From assembly GCF_004022265.1 (NCBI RefSeq), contig NZ_SAVB01000024.1, forward strand, positions 34,415-98,414: DNA of 64,000 nucleotides, written 5' to 3'. This stretch comes from Paenirhodobacter ferrireducens (GTDB lineage: Bacteria; Pseudomonadota; Alphaproteobacteria; Rhodobacterales; Rhodobacteraceae). The notes under the pieces were generated by a model. The model did no database searches and was not told where the DNA came from. It saw only the letters and a program-made list of their open reading frames with translations. Every line of letters begins with the position of its first letter. Positions within the stretch are counted from its first letter, which is position 1. Both the position numbers and the translations under genes were made by a program. Positions 9,364-17,940 of this stretch are shown here, piece by piece.

Positions 9364-9651
9364 ATGCAGGATCTTCAGCCGATACCGGTGGCGCCGAGTG
9401 GTGCGACGCCGGCACCGACCGGGCAGAAGCTGCACGCGCAGGCGGTGCAGCTCGAGGCGGCCTTCCTGTCGGAGATGCTGAAATGCGCGCAGGTCGGGCG
9501 CCCGATGGAAAGCTTTGGCGGTGGCATCGGCGAGGAGCAGTTCGCCTCGTTCCTGCGCGACGCCTATTCGGAAAAGATGGCGGAGAAAGGCGGCATCGGG
9601 CTGGCCGAGTCGATCTTTCACGCGTTGACGAGAGGACAGGGCAATGTCTGA
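9364..9651 (+). CDS. FlgJ-like rod-binding protein
   Basis: Small protein matching the N-terminal rod-binding half of FlgJ, which helps the flagellar rod assemble in the periplasm. It has 95 residues, with LEAAFLSEMLKCAQVGRP and FASFLRDAYSEKMAEKGGIGLAESI as family landmarks. There is no muramidase domain, which is normal in alphaproteobacteria. GGGGCGACAGG precedes the ATG at 9364. It is divergent from fliK across 114 bases and overlaps the next gene by 8 bases, so it is translationally coupled to the FlgN-like chaperone. Longer frames upstream are the antisense of fliK. Confidence 0.85.
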   Translation: MQDLQPIPVAPSGATPAPTGQKLHAQAVQLEAAFLSEMLKCAQVGRPMESFGGGIGEEQFASFLRDAYSEKMAEKGGIGLAESIFHALTRGQGNV

Positions 9652-9988
9652 GAGCAGCGATGGGGCCATCCGGCAGCTGCTGGATCATCTGCGGCAGGAG
9701 CGGGAAGCGCTGCGTGCCGGCCGTTTCGAGGAGCTCGGGCCGCTGATCGAGCACAAGGAGGCGCTGCTTGCCGGGCTCGCCGGAACGCCGGGGGCGCGGC
9801 TCGCGCGGGTGCAGCACATGGCGCAGGAGAATCAGCGCCTGCTGAAGGCTGCGATCGAGGGGGTGCGGGCGGCGCGCACCCGGCTGGGCGAGATCGTGCA
9901 GGGCGCGCAGGGGTATCACAGCTATGACCAGCGTGGCCGGGCGCAGCGGATCAGTCCCGAGCGGCCGACGCTCGAGAAGCGCGCTTGA
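9644..9988 (+). CDS. FlgN-like flagellar export chaperone
   Basis: A 114-residue, highly charged, almost entirely helical protein (LLDHLRQEREALRAGRFEELGPLIEHKEALL). This is the helical-hairpin pattern of FlgN-family chaperones for hook-filament junction proteins. It has no signal peptide or membrane segment and so should be cytoplasmic. Its start overlaps the end of the rod-binding gene by 8 bases. Family assignment rests on size, helical pattern and context, not on a strict motif. It is the last flagellar gene before the hydrogenase operon. Confidence 0.68.
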   Translation: MSESSDGAIRQLLDHLRQEREALRAGRFEELGPLIEHKEALLAGLAGTPGARLARVQHMAQENQRLLKAAIEGVRAARTRLGEIVQGAQGYHSYDQRGRAQRISPERPTLEKRA

Positions 9989-10379
9989 GGAGCGGGCAAT
10001 GCCCCGGCCGACGGGATACACGCCGAAGTGGCGCGCCCGCGGATTGGCGGGCGGGGCCATTGCCCGGACGGGCTGTGCTGCGGCGCGGCAACGCCGGAAG
10101 GCTGTTCCGGGGCCGGGAGAGGAGGGCGGCGGGAGTGAAAGACTCTCTTCCAGAGAGAATTTCATATGGAAGGCATGTTTCCAGTATGTGGCCTCCTCTT
10201 TCCCGCAACCATCCTCCGGCTGTGATGAAGAAGCATTCATCTTCAATGCGTTGTGTGAAATTTGATGCCGGTTTCGCGTGGCGCTGTGATACACTGTCGC
10301 AGGAACACGCTGCCGCTGGTTCTGCGGCTGAAATATTCAAATATTATGACGTGTTAGAGCGTTCCTGGAGGACAAGGGC
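9989..10379. other. 391-base intergenic region before the hydrogenase operon
   Basis: No credible gene. A 14-base inverted repeat (arms 9993-10006 and 10052-10066, CGGGCAATG-CCCCG type, one bulge) follows the FlgN stop and could end that operon. From about 10130 the base composition turns AT-rich, with a small stem at 10142-10157. Two AATATT hexamers (10332-10337 and 10340-10345) lie 35-48 bases before the hynD start. The promoter of the hydrogenase operon must lie here, but I could not identify a convincing -35/-10, sigma-54 or FNR site. Confidence 0.5.
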
Positions 10380-10892
10380 GTGAGCAGAGTCGAAACAGGT
10401 GACGCCTTGCGAATCCTCGCCCTTGGCGTCGGCAACACGCTTCTGACCGACGAGGCGGCGGGGCCGCTCGCCCTGCGGTTGTTCGAAGACCTGCATGGCG
10501 CGACGCTTGGGGTGAGCTGCCTCGACGTCGGCACGCTCGGCTTTCCGCTTGCGGAGGAGATCGGCGCCGCCGATGCGCTGATCGTCTTCGACGCGGCCCG
10601 TTTCGGCGCGGCCCCGGGCACGGTGCGTGCGCTCGAGGATGCCGAGATGGACCATTTCGTCCGCGCCGGCAGCCTGAGCGTGCACGAGGTCGGCCTGCGC
10701 GATCTGCTCGACATGGCGCGCCTGACCGGCGACCTGCCCGCCCGTCGCGCGCTCATCGGCATCGAGCCGGGCGAGATCGGCTGGGGCCTTGCCCCGAGCG
10801 AGGCGATTGCCGCGGCGCTGCCGGTCGCGGCCGAGGCGGCGCGGCAGATCGTCGCCCGCTGGCAGGCCGCGGTGGCGGAGGCCTGCGCATGA
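10380..10892 (+). CDS. hynD: [NiFe] hydrogenase maturation endopeptidase (HupD/HyaD/HynD family)
   Basis: Protease that trims the C-terminal tail of the hydrogenase large subunit after nickel insertion. It has 170 residues and begins with GTG. The family motif GVGNTLLTDEAAG is near residues 17-29, and its Glu is the first nickel ligand. CLDVGTLGFPL holds the Asp ligand and LSVHEVGLRDLL the His ligand. GIEPGEIGWG is also conserved. The GTG at 10380 is preceded by GGAGGACAAGG. It is the first gene of the operon and overlaps the next by 4 bases. Its likely substrate is HynL, encoded four genes downstream, whose tail is still present in the gene. Confidence 0.92.
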   Translation: MSRVETGDALRILALGVGNTLLTDEAAGPLALRLFEDLHGATLGVSCLDVGTLGFPLAEEIGAADALIVFDAARFGAAPGTVRALEDAEMDHFVRAGSLSVHEVGLRDLLDMARLTGDLPARRALIGIEPGEIGWGLAPSEAIAAALPVAAEAARQIVARWQAAVAEACA

Positions 10893-11311
10893 GGCCCGAT
10901 CTGAACGAGGTGCTGCGCCGGCGCGCCGCCGGGACCGGGAACATGGTTCTGGTGCTGCACGAGGTGGCCCATGCGCTCGACCGCCTCGCCCGGACGGGCG
11001 AGACCCATGTGATCGACCTCAGCAGCCTGCCGATGACGCCGGTGGAATTGCAGCAGCTCATCGCCTCGCTCGGCGCGGGCGAGGTGCGCGCCGCGATCGA
11101 GGCCGAGGGCCGCTCGGAGGTGACCGAGACCGGCTTTTCCGGCGTCTGGCTGGTCACGCATCGCGACACCGACGACATGCTGCGCGGCCGCTACATCGAG
11201 ATTACCCCCCTGCCGGAGATCCTGCGCAGCCAGGACGCCGACATCCGCGCCGCCGCCGCCCGGCTCGCGCGCAAACTGGACCAAATCAGCGACCTGGAGG
11301 AGGCATCATGA
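10889..11311 (+). CDS. HupH/HyaF C-terminal domain protein
   Basis: A 140-residue protein resembling the C-terminal domain of HupH/HyaF, factors that assist assembly of the small-subunit iron-sulfur clusters in uptake hydrogenases. The recognisable block is HVIDLSSLPMTPVELQQL, then GEVRAAIEAEGRSEVTETGFSGVWLVTHRD. It is shorter than full HupH (about 280 residues), so it represents one domain only. It overlaps hynD and hynS by 4 bases each. A role in HynS maturation is inferred from family and position. Confidence 0.75.
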   Translation: MRPDLNEVLRRRAAGTGNMVLVLHEVAHALDRLARTGETHVIDLSSLPMTPVELQQLIASLGAGEVRAAIEAEGRSEVTETGFSGVWLVTHRDTDDMLRGRYIEITPLPEILRSQDADIRAAAARLARKLDQISDLEEAS

Positions 11312-12411
11312 TCCGAAGGCAGCAAACACTGGGCGAACGGCTGGAGGAGCGCGGCATCTCGCGGCGCAGTTTCCTGAAATTCTGCACCACCACCGCGTCG
11401 CTTCTGGCCCTGCCGCCGGCCTTTGCCCCGCGCATCGCCGAGGCGCTAGAAAGCCAGCGCCGGCCGTCGGTGATCTGGCTCAGCTTCCAGGAATGCACCG
11501 GCTGTTCGGAATCGATCCTGCGCGCCGGTTCGCCCTCGATCGAGAGCCTGATCTTCGAGGCGATCTCGCTCGATTATCACGAGACGCTGCAGGCCGCCGC
11601 GGGCCATCAGGCCGAAGCCGCGCGCGAGCAGGCGATGGCCGAGAACATGGGCAAGTATCTGGTCGTCGTCGACGGCTCGGTGCCGCTGGGCAATCCGGGC
11701 TTCTCGACCGTTGCCGGACAAAGCAACGTCGAGACGCTGAAACAGGTGGCAAAGGGCGCGGCGGCGGTGATCTGCATGGGCACCTGCTCGGCCTTCGGCG
11801 GCATCCCCTACGCGAAGCCGAACCCCACCGGCGCGGTGCCGGTCTCGGAGATCATCACCGACAAGCCGATCGTCAACGTGCCCGGCTGTCCGCCGATCCC
11901 GGCGGTGATGACCTCGGTCATCGCCCATTACATCACCTTCGGCAGCCTGCCCGAGCTCGATGATCTCGGCCGGCCGAAGGTGTTCTACGGTCAGAACATC
12001 CACGACCGTTGCTATCGCCGGCCGTTCTATGAACGCGGCCAGTTCGCGCAAAGCTTCGACGACGAGGGCGCGAAGGCCGGCTGGTGCCTTTACAAGCTCG
12101 GTTGCAAGGGCCCCACCACCTACAACGCCTGCGCGGTGCTGAAGTGGAACGAGGGCACCTCCTTCCCGATCGAGGCCGGGCATGGCTGCCTTGGCTGTTC
12201 GGAGCCGAACTTCTGGGACAAGGGCAGCTTCTATGCGCCGCTGTCGACGGCGACCGAGCTTGGCTCGGGCACGGTTGCGGCGGGCGTTCTGGCCGGTGCG
12301 GTGCTGGGGGCCGGTGCCGGCTATGCCGGGCGCAAGATGCAGGAAAAGGGCAAGACCGGCCCGTTCGAGGCGCCGCCCGTGGCGGATGCCGGGCAGAAGG
12401 AGAACAGCTGA
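11308..12411 (+). CDS. hynS: [NiFe] hydrogenase small subunit (Isp-type, group 1e)
   Basis: Electron-transferring small subunit of a membrane-associated [NiFe] hydrogenase. It has 367 residues. A Tat signal RRSFLKF at 19-25 and a hydrophobic stretch to about residue 40 direct folded export. Proximal cluster ligands are C63, C66, C160 and C194. Distal ligands are H232, C235, C260 and C266. Medial ligands are C275, C294 and C297, in the GHGCLGCSE segment. The proximal site is CTGC, without the two extra cysteines of oxygen-tolerant group 1d enzymes. A glycine/alanine-rich C-terminal membrane helix (about 316-340) anchors it. AGGAGG lies just before the ATG at 11308. It touches isp1 with a one-base overlap. 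Confidence 0.94.
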   Translation: MIRRQQTLGERLEERGISRRSFLKFCTTTASLLALPPAFAPRIAEALESQRRPSVIWLSFQECTGCSESILRAGSPSIESLIFEAISLDYHETLQAAAGHQAEAAREQAMAENMGKYLVVVDGSVPLGNPGFSTVAGQSNVETLKQVAKGAAAVICMGTCSAFGGIPYAKPNPTGAVPVSEIITDKPIVNVPGCPPIPAVMTSVIAHYITFGSLPELDDLGRPKVFYGQNIHDRCYRRPFYERGQFAQSFDDEGAKAGWCLYKLGCKGPTTYNACAVLKWNEGTSFPIEAGHGCLGCSEPNFWDKGSFYAPLSTATELGSGTVAAGVLAGAVLGAGAGYAGRKMQEKGKTGPFEAPPVADAGQKENS

Positions 12412-13064
12412 TGACCCTTCTTGATTTCGCACGCGGTCCCGCGCTTCAGGGCGCCGCCTTCATCTTCGTCGTCGGCATGGTCTGGCGCGCGCTCGGCCTG
12501 CTTTTGCTGCACCGCAACACGCCGCTGTCGCGCAACCGCGACAACCATCTGGCGCGGCACGGCTTTCGCACCGTGCTCAGCCGCTTCATCCCCGCCCCGG
12601 TGTTCGAGCGGCGGGTGTCCTTCCAATATGTCGCGGGCTGGATCTGGCATCTCGGCTTCTTCGTCGTGCTGCTGTTCTTCAAGATCCATGTGATGTTCTT
12701 CCAGGGGCTGCTGGGCTTCGGCTGGCCGACGCTGCCGAACGGCGTCGTCGTCGCCGTTGCGGGGATCACGCTTGGCGTGCTGCTGTGGCTTCTGGGCCGG
12801 CGCATCGTGAACCCGGTGCTGCGCTACATCTCGACCTTCAACGACTATTCGAGCCTGGTCGTGACGATGCTGCCCTTCATCACCGGCTTCCTCGCCTTCG
12901 CCCATTACGGCTTCGCCTATGAAACGATGCTGGCGCTGCACATCCTGTCGATTTCGCTGCTGCTGGTGTGGTTCCCGTTCTCGAAACTGATCCATGTCAT
13001 CACGCTTCTTCCGTCCCGCTATATCCTGGGCGTGAAGTTCTGGCGCAGGGGGGTCCAAGCATGA
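12411..13064 (+). CDS. isp1: Isp1, NarI-like membrane cytochrome b subunit
   Basis: Integral membrane protein of 217 residues with about five hydrophobic helices, resembling the gamma subunit NarI of nitrate reductase and the HdrE-type cytochromes. Candidate haem ligands are the membrane histidines in WIWHLGFF, FKIHVMFF, FAHYGF and LALHILS. In Thiocapsa and Allochromatium the same position between hydrogenase subunits is taken by Isp1, which links the enzyme to the quinone pool or sulfur metabolism. Its ATG shares a base with the hynS stop (TGATG) and its end overlaps isp2 by 4 bases. Confidence 0.9.
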   Translation: MTLLDFARGPALQGAAFIFVVGMVWRALGLLLLHRNTPLSRNRDNHLARHGFRTVLSRFIPAPVFERRVSFQYVAGWIWHLGFFVVLLFFKIHVMFFQGLLGFGWPTLPNGVVVAVAGITLGVLLWLLGRRIVNPVLRYISTFNDYSSLVVTMLPFITGFLAFAHYGFAYETMLALHILSISLLLVWFPFSKLIHVITLLPSRYILGVKFWRRGVQA

Positions 13065-14433
13065 CCGAAGTCGTCACCAAGCAGGAACTCGACGAAGCCT
13101 TCGCCATGTTCTACGGCATGGCCGCGAGCCTGAAGGACCTTGCCAGCCCGCCGGTCGAAGTGGCCGACGAGGAGCGTGTCGCCGCGGCGAAGCGGGTCTT
13201 CCTCAAGGGCATCGACGCGAATTTCGCCACCCAGCTCGACGCCTGCGTGCATTGCGGCGCCTGTGCTCAGGCGTGCCAGTTCTACCTCGGCACGGAGGAC
13301 CCGAAATACACGCCGGTGCACAAGCTCGACCTGATGAAGCGGGTCTATGACCGCGAACTGTCGCCGCTGAGCTGGCTGAAGAAATTCATCGTGAAGGACA
13401 TCACCGCCGACGATCTGCGTGCGCAGCAGGAACTCGTCTATGATTCCTGCACGATGTGCGGGCGGTGCAACCTTGTGTGCCCGGCGGGCATCAACATCGC
13501 CGACATGGTGGCGATGAACCGCTCGGCGCTCGCCGCGGCGCGGCTGATGCCGGACGAGCTGCGCTTCATGCAGGAAGGGCAGGAGGCCGACGGCACCATC
13601 TTCGGCGCCGACGAGGATCTGTTCCGCTTCCGCATGGATGCGCTGCAGGAAAAGCTCGGCTTCGAGATCCCGATCGACAAGCCGAAGGCCGATGTGCTGC
13701 TCGTCACCACCGGGCTCGACATCCACCTGTTCCAGGATGCGACCGGCGGCACGATCGAGACGCTGCACCACATGGGCGTCGATTACACCCTGCGCTCGGA
13801 CGCCTATGAGGGGGCGAACTTCGGCCTCCTTTCGGGCCACGAAGGCACGAAGAAGAAGATGGCCGCCAAACTGGCCAATGCCGCGATCGAGGTCGGCGCC
13901 AAGGTGGTGATCGTGCCCGAATGCGGCCACGCCTTCCCGGCGCTGCGCTGGGGCGCGGCCGAGGCGCTCGGCAAGCCTGTCGACTTCGACGTGATGACCG
14001 TGTCCGAATATTTCGGCAAGGCGGTGATGGACGGCCGGCTGAAACTCGAGAAGGACAAGGAGTCGCGCGTCGTCGCCCTGCACGACCCGTGCAAGGTCGG
14101 CCGCTGGGGCGGCGTCTTCGAGGAGCCGCGCGCCATCCTGAAGGCGATCGGCTGGGAGCTGCACGAGACCGAAAGCAACCGCGCCTACAACTTCTGCTGT
14201 GGCGGCGGGGCCGGCAACTTCCTGATCGAACGCGCCAACCCGCTCAAGCGCGCGGGCTATCGGGTGAAGATGGCCGAGATCGAGAAGACCGAGGCGAAGA
14301 CCCTCGTCGTCTCCTGTGGCTCGTGCCGGATGAATTTCGAGGTCGGCAAGGTCAATGCCGGCGACACGATCCCGGTGGAAAGCCTCGCTGCGATCATCGC
14401 GGCGCATCTGCCGAAGACGGAAGGAGCCAAGGC

Positions 14434-14437
<4 letters not shown>
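13061..14437 (+). CDS. isp2: Isp2, HdrD-like iron-sulfur protein
   Basis: Cytoplasmic-type electron-transfer protein of 458 residues resembling the HdrD subunit of heterodisulfide reductase. Two 4Fe-4S motifs are C62-C65-C68-C72 and C130-C133-C136-C140. Two cysteine-rich CCG regions follow: C288 with C344, then C379-C380 (NFCCGGGAG) with C419 and C422 (CGSCRMNF). In Isp-type hydrogenases this protein works with Isp1 between HynS and the electron acceptor or donor. The ATG at 13061 overlaps the isp1 stop (ATGA), and the 3' end overlaps hynL in the same way, which keeps the four subunits coupled. Confidence 0.93.
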
Positions 14438-16155
<1,718 letters not shown>

Positions 16156-16171
16156 ACAGGAGAAAGACAAG

Positions 16172-16570
16172 ATGAGCGAGATTTTCAGCCCCGAATGGAT
16201 GGCCGGTTTCGCCGCCGAATGGAACAAGGAGCCGGCGCTGGCCGGCGCGCTCGAGCAGATCGGCTTCAAGTCGACCATCGCCTATGGCTTCAAGGGCGAT
16301 CCGGCGCCGAAGGGCGTGATGGTGATCGAGGGCGGTAAGGTGGTCTCGAGCGGCGCCTATGCCGGCGAGCCGCTGAGCTGGGACATCCGCTGCACGCCCG
16401 AACATTGGGACAAGTGGCTGAAGAAGCCGCCGACCATGATGGATCTGGGCGTTGCCTTCACCACCGGCAAGATGAAGTTCGAGGTCGGTGATTACAGTGC
16501 GATGATCAAGGACCCGCGGATGGCCGGTCCCTTCATCAAATCCTTCGCCGCAATGTCGCGCGTCGGATAA
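16172..16570 (+). CDS. SCP2-like lipid-binding domain protein
   Basis: A 132-residue soluble protein that looks like the SCP2/sterol-carrier fold: MSEIFSPEWMAGFAAEWNKE, then KGVMVIEGGKVV, WDIRCTPEHWDKWLKKPPTMMDLGVAFTTGKMKFEVGDYSAMIK split over about 68-115. SCP2 proteins bind hydrophobic ligands in a cavity. It starts 16 bases after hynL behind AGGAGAAAG and is surely in the same transcript. Why a hydrogenase operon would carry it is unknown; a role with lipid or quinone-like molecules is only inference. Confidence 0.72.
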   Translation: MSEIFSPEWMAGFAAEWNKEPALAGALEQIGFKSTIAYGFKGDPAPKGVMVIEGGKVVSSGAYAGEPLSWDIRCTPEHWDKWLKKPPTMMDLGVAFTTGKMKFEVGDYSAMIKDPRMAGPFIKSFAAMSRVG

Positions 16571-16651
16571 CCTCTCGCTTCCGGATCGCCTTCGGCTTCC
16601 GCCGGGGCCGGTTCGGAAGATTTTGACCAACTCCAGCCCATGGAGGCTTGA

Positions 16652-17899
16652 ATGAAGTCCACCCTGAAACCCCGCCTCGCGGGAACGGCGGCGCTGTGCC
16701 TTGTGGCGGCACTCGTGCCGGAATTCGCCTCGGCCACCGAAGGATATTTTGCCCTGGGCTACGGCGTCGCGCAGCGCGGCGTGGCGGGCGCGGGCGTGGC
16801 CTATAGCCAGGACGGGATGTCGAGCGCGATCAACCCCGCCGCGGCAGCCTCGGTCGGGAAGGAGTTCAGCCTTGGCGTGCAGGTGTTCTCGCCGCGACGC
16901 AGCTACACCGGCACCGACACCTACTTCGTCGCCCCGGGCAAGGTGGAAAGCGGGCACGAGTATTTCCTCGTGCCGAACTTCTCCTACAACATGCCGCTGC
17001 AGAACGGCGCGGTGCTGAACTTCGCGGCCTATGGCAACGGCGGGATGAACACCTCCTATCCGGCGGTCGCCAACCCGAATTGCGGCTATTTCGGCGGCGG
17101 CTCGGGCGTGCTGTGCGGCGGCAAGGCCGGCGTGAACCTGAACCAGCTGTTCCTGTCGGTGACCTATGCGCAGAAGATGGGGCGGCTGTCCTGGGGTGTC
17201 GCGCCCACGGTCGCCGTGCAGAGCTTCTCGGCGCGCGGTCTCGCGGCCTTTGGCGTGACGGCGAATGACACGGATTATTCCACCGGCGTCGGCCTCCGGG
17301 CGGGTGTGCAATACGAGGTCTCGCCGCAGCTGACGCTGGGCCTTTCGGCGCAGACCCGCTTCGAGATGTCGAAGCTCGACGATTATTCGAACCTGTTCGA
17401 GAACGGCGGCGATTTCGACATTCCGGCCTCGATCACCGCGGGTCTCGCCTATCACCCGCGCCCGGATGTGACGCTTCTGCTCGACTATTCGAAAATCTTC
17501 TACAGCGACGTCGGCGCCGTCGGCAATGCGACCGATGCCGGGCCGATGGGGGCGCCGGGCGGTGCGGGCTTTGGCTGGGACGATGTCGACGTGATCCGTC
17601 TGGGCGCCGAATGGCAGCAGACCCCCGACATGATCTGGCGCGTGGGCTATGCCCATGCCACGAATCCGGTCGGGCCCGAGGACGTGAGCCTGAACATCCT
17701 CGCCCCCGGCATCGTCGAGGATCACGTCAGCTTCGGCGGCTCGAAGATGCTGAGCGACAATGACCGGCTCGACTTCTCGGTGGGCTATGCGCTGTCGAAT
17801 TCGGTCAAGGGCACGCTGCCGGCCTCGATGGGCGGCGGCACCGTCAAGCTCGAGATGCACCAGTTCAGCGCGTCGGTCGGCTGGACCCGGCGGTTCTAA
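16652..17899 (+). CDS. FadL/OmpP1/TodX-family outer membrane protein
   Basis: Outer-membrane beta-barrel for uptake of long-chain fatty acids or other hydrophobic compounds. It has 415 residues, with a signal peptide of about 28 residues ending ASA. The mature N-terminus TEGYFALGYGVAQRGVAGAGVAYSQDGMSSAINPAA (about 29-64) carries the family pattern in which NPA follows the gating region. Alternating beta strands continue to a final VGWTRRF with a C-terminal Phe, the barrel-insertion signal. GGAGGCTTGA precedes the ATG. It lies 81 bases after the SCP2-like gene, probably still in the hydrogenase transcript or with its own promoter. Confidence 0.9.
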   Translation: MKSTLKPRLAGTAALCLVAALVPEFASATEGYFALGYGVAQRGVAGAGVAYSQDGMSSAINPAAAASVGKEFSLGVQVFSPRRSYTGTDTYFVAPGKVESGHEYFLVPNFSYNMPLQNGAVLNFAAYGNGGMNTSYPAVANPNCGYFGGGSGVLCGGKAGVNLNQLFLSVTYAQKMGRLSWGVAPTVAVQSFSARGLAAFGVTANDTDYSTGVGLRAGVQYEVSPQLTLGLSAQTRFEMSKLDDYSNLFENGGDFDIPASITAGLAYHPRPDVTLLLDYSKIFYSDVGAVGNATDAGPMGAPGGAGFGWDDVDVIRLGAEWQQTPDMIWRVGYAHATNPVGPEDVSLNILAPGIVEDHVSFGGSKMLSDNDRLDFSVGYALSNSVKGTLPASMGGGTVKLEMHQFSASVGWTRRF

Positions 17900-17918
17900 G
17901 CCCTCGAAAGACCAGCAG

Positions 17919-17940
17919 GGCGTCCCCCGGCGGGGGCGCC
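17919..17940. terminator. hairpin between convergent FadL-like and motility genes
   Basis: A 9-bp stem with one G-T wobble (arms 17919-17927 and 17932-17940, loop CGGC) fills the gap between two convergent stop codons. There is no T run, so it may work in both directions or only protect 3' ends. Confidence 0.55.

Noticed and set aside
10049..10066. Sigma-54-like GG-N10-GC with TTGC before the hydrogenase operon
   Set aside because: The -24 half is GGGCGGG instead of TGGCACG, it overlaps an inverted repeat, and it lies about 315 bases from the first gene; chance matches are common at this GC content.
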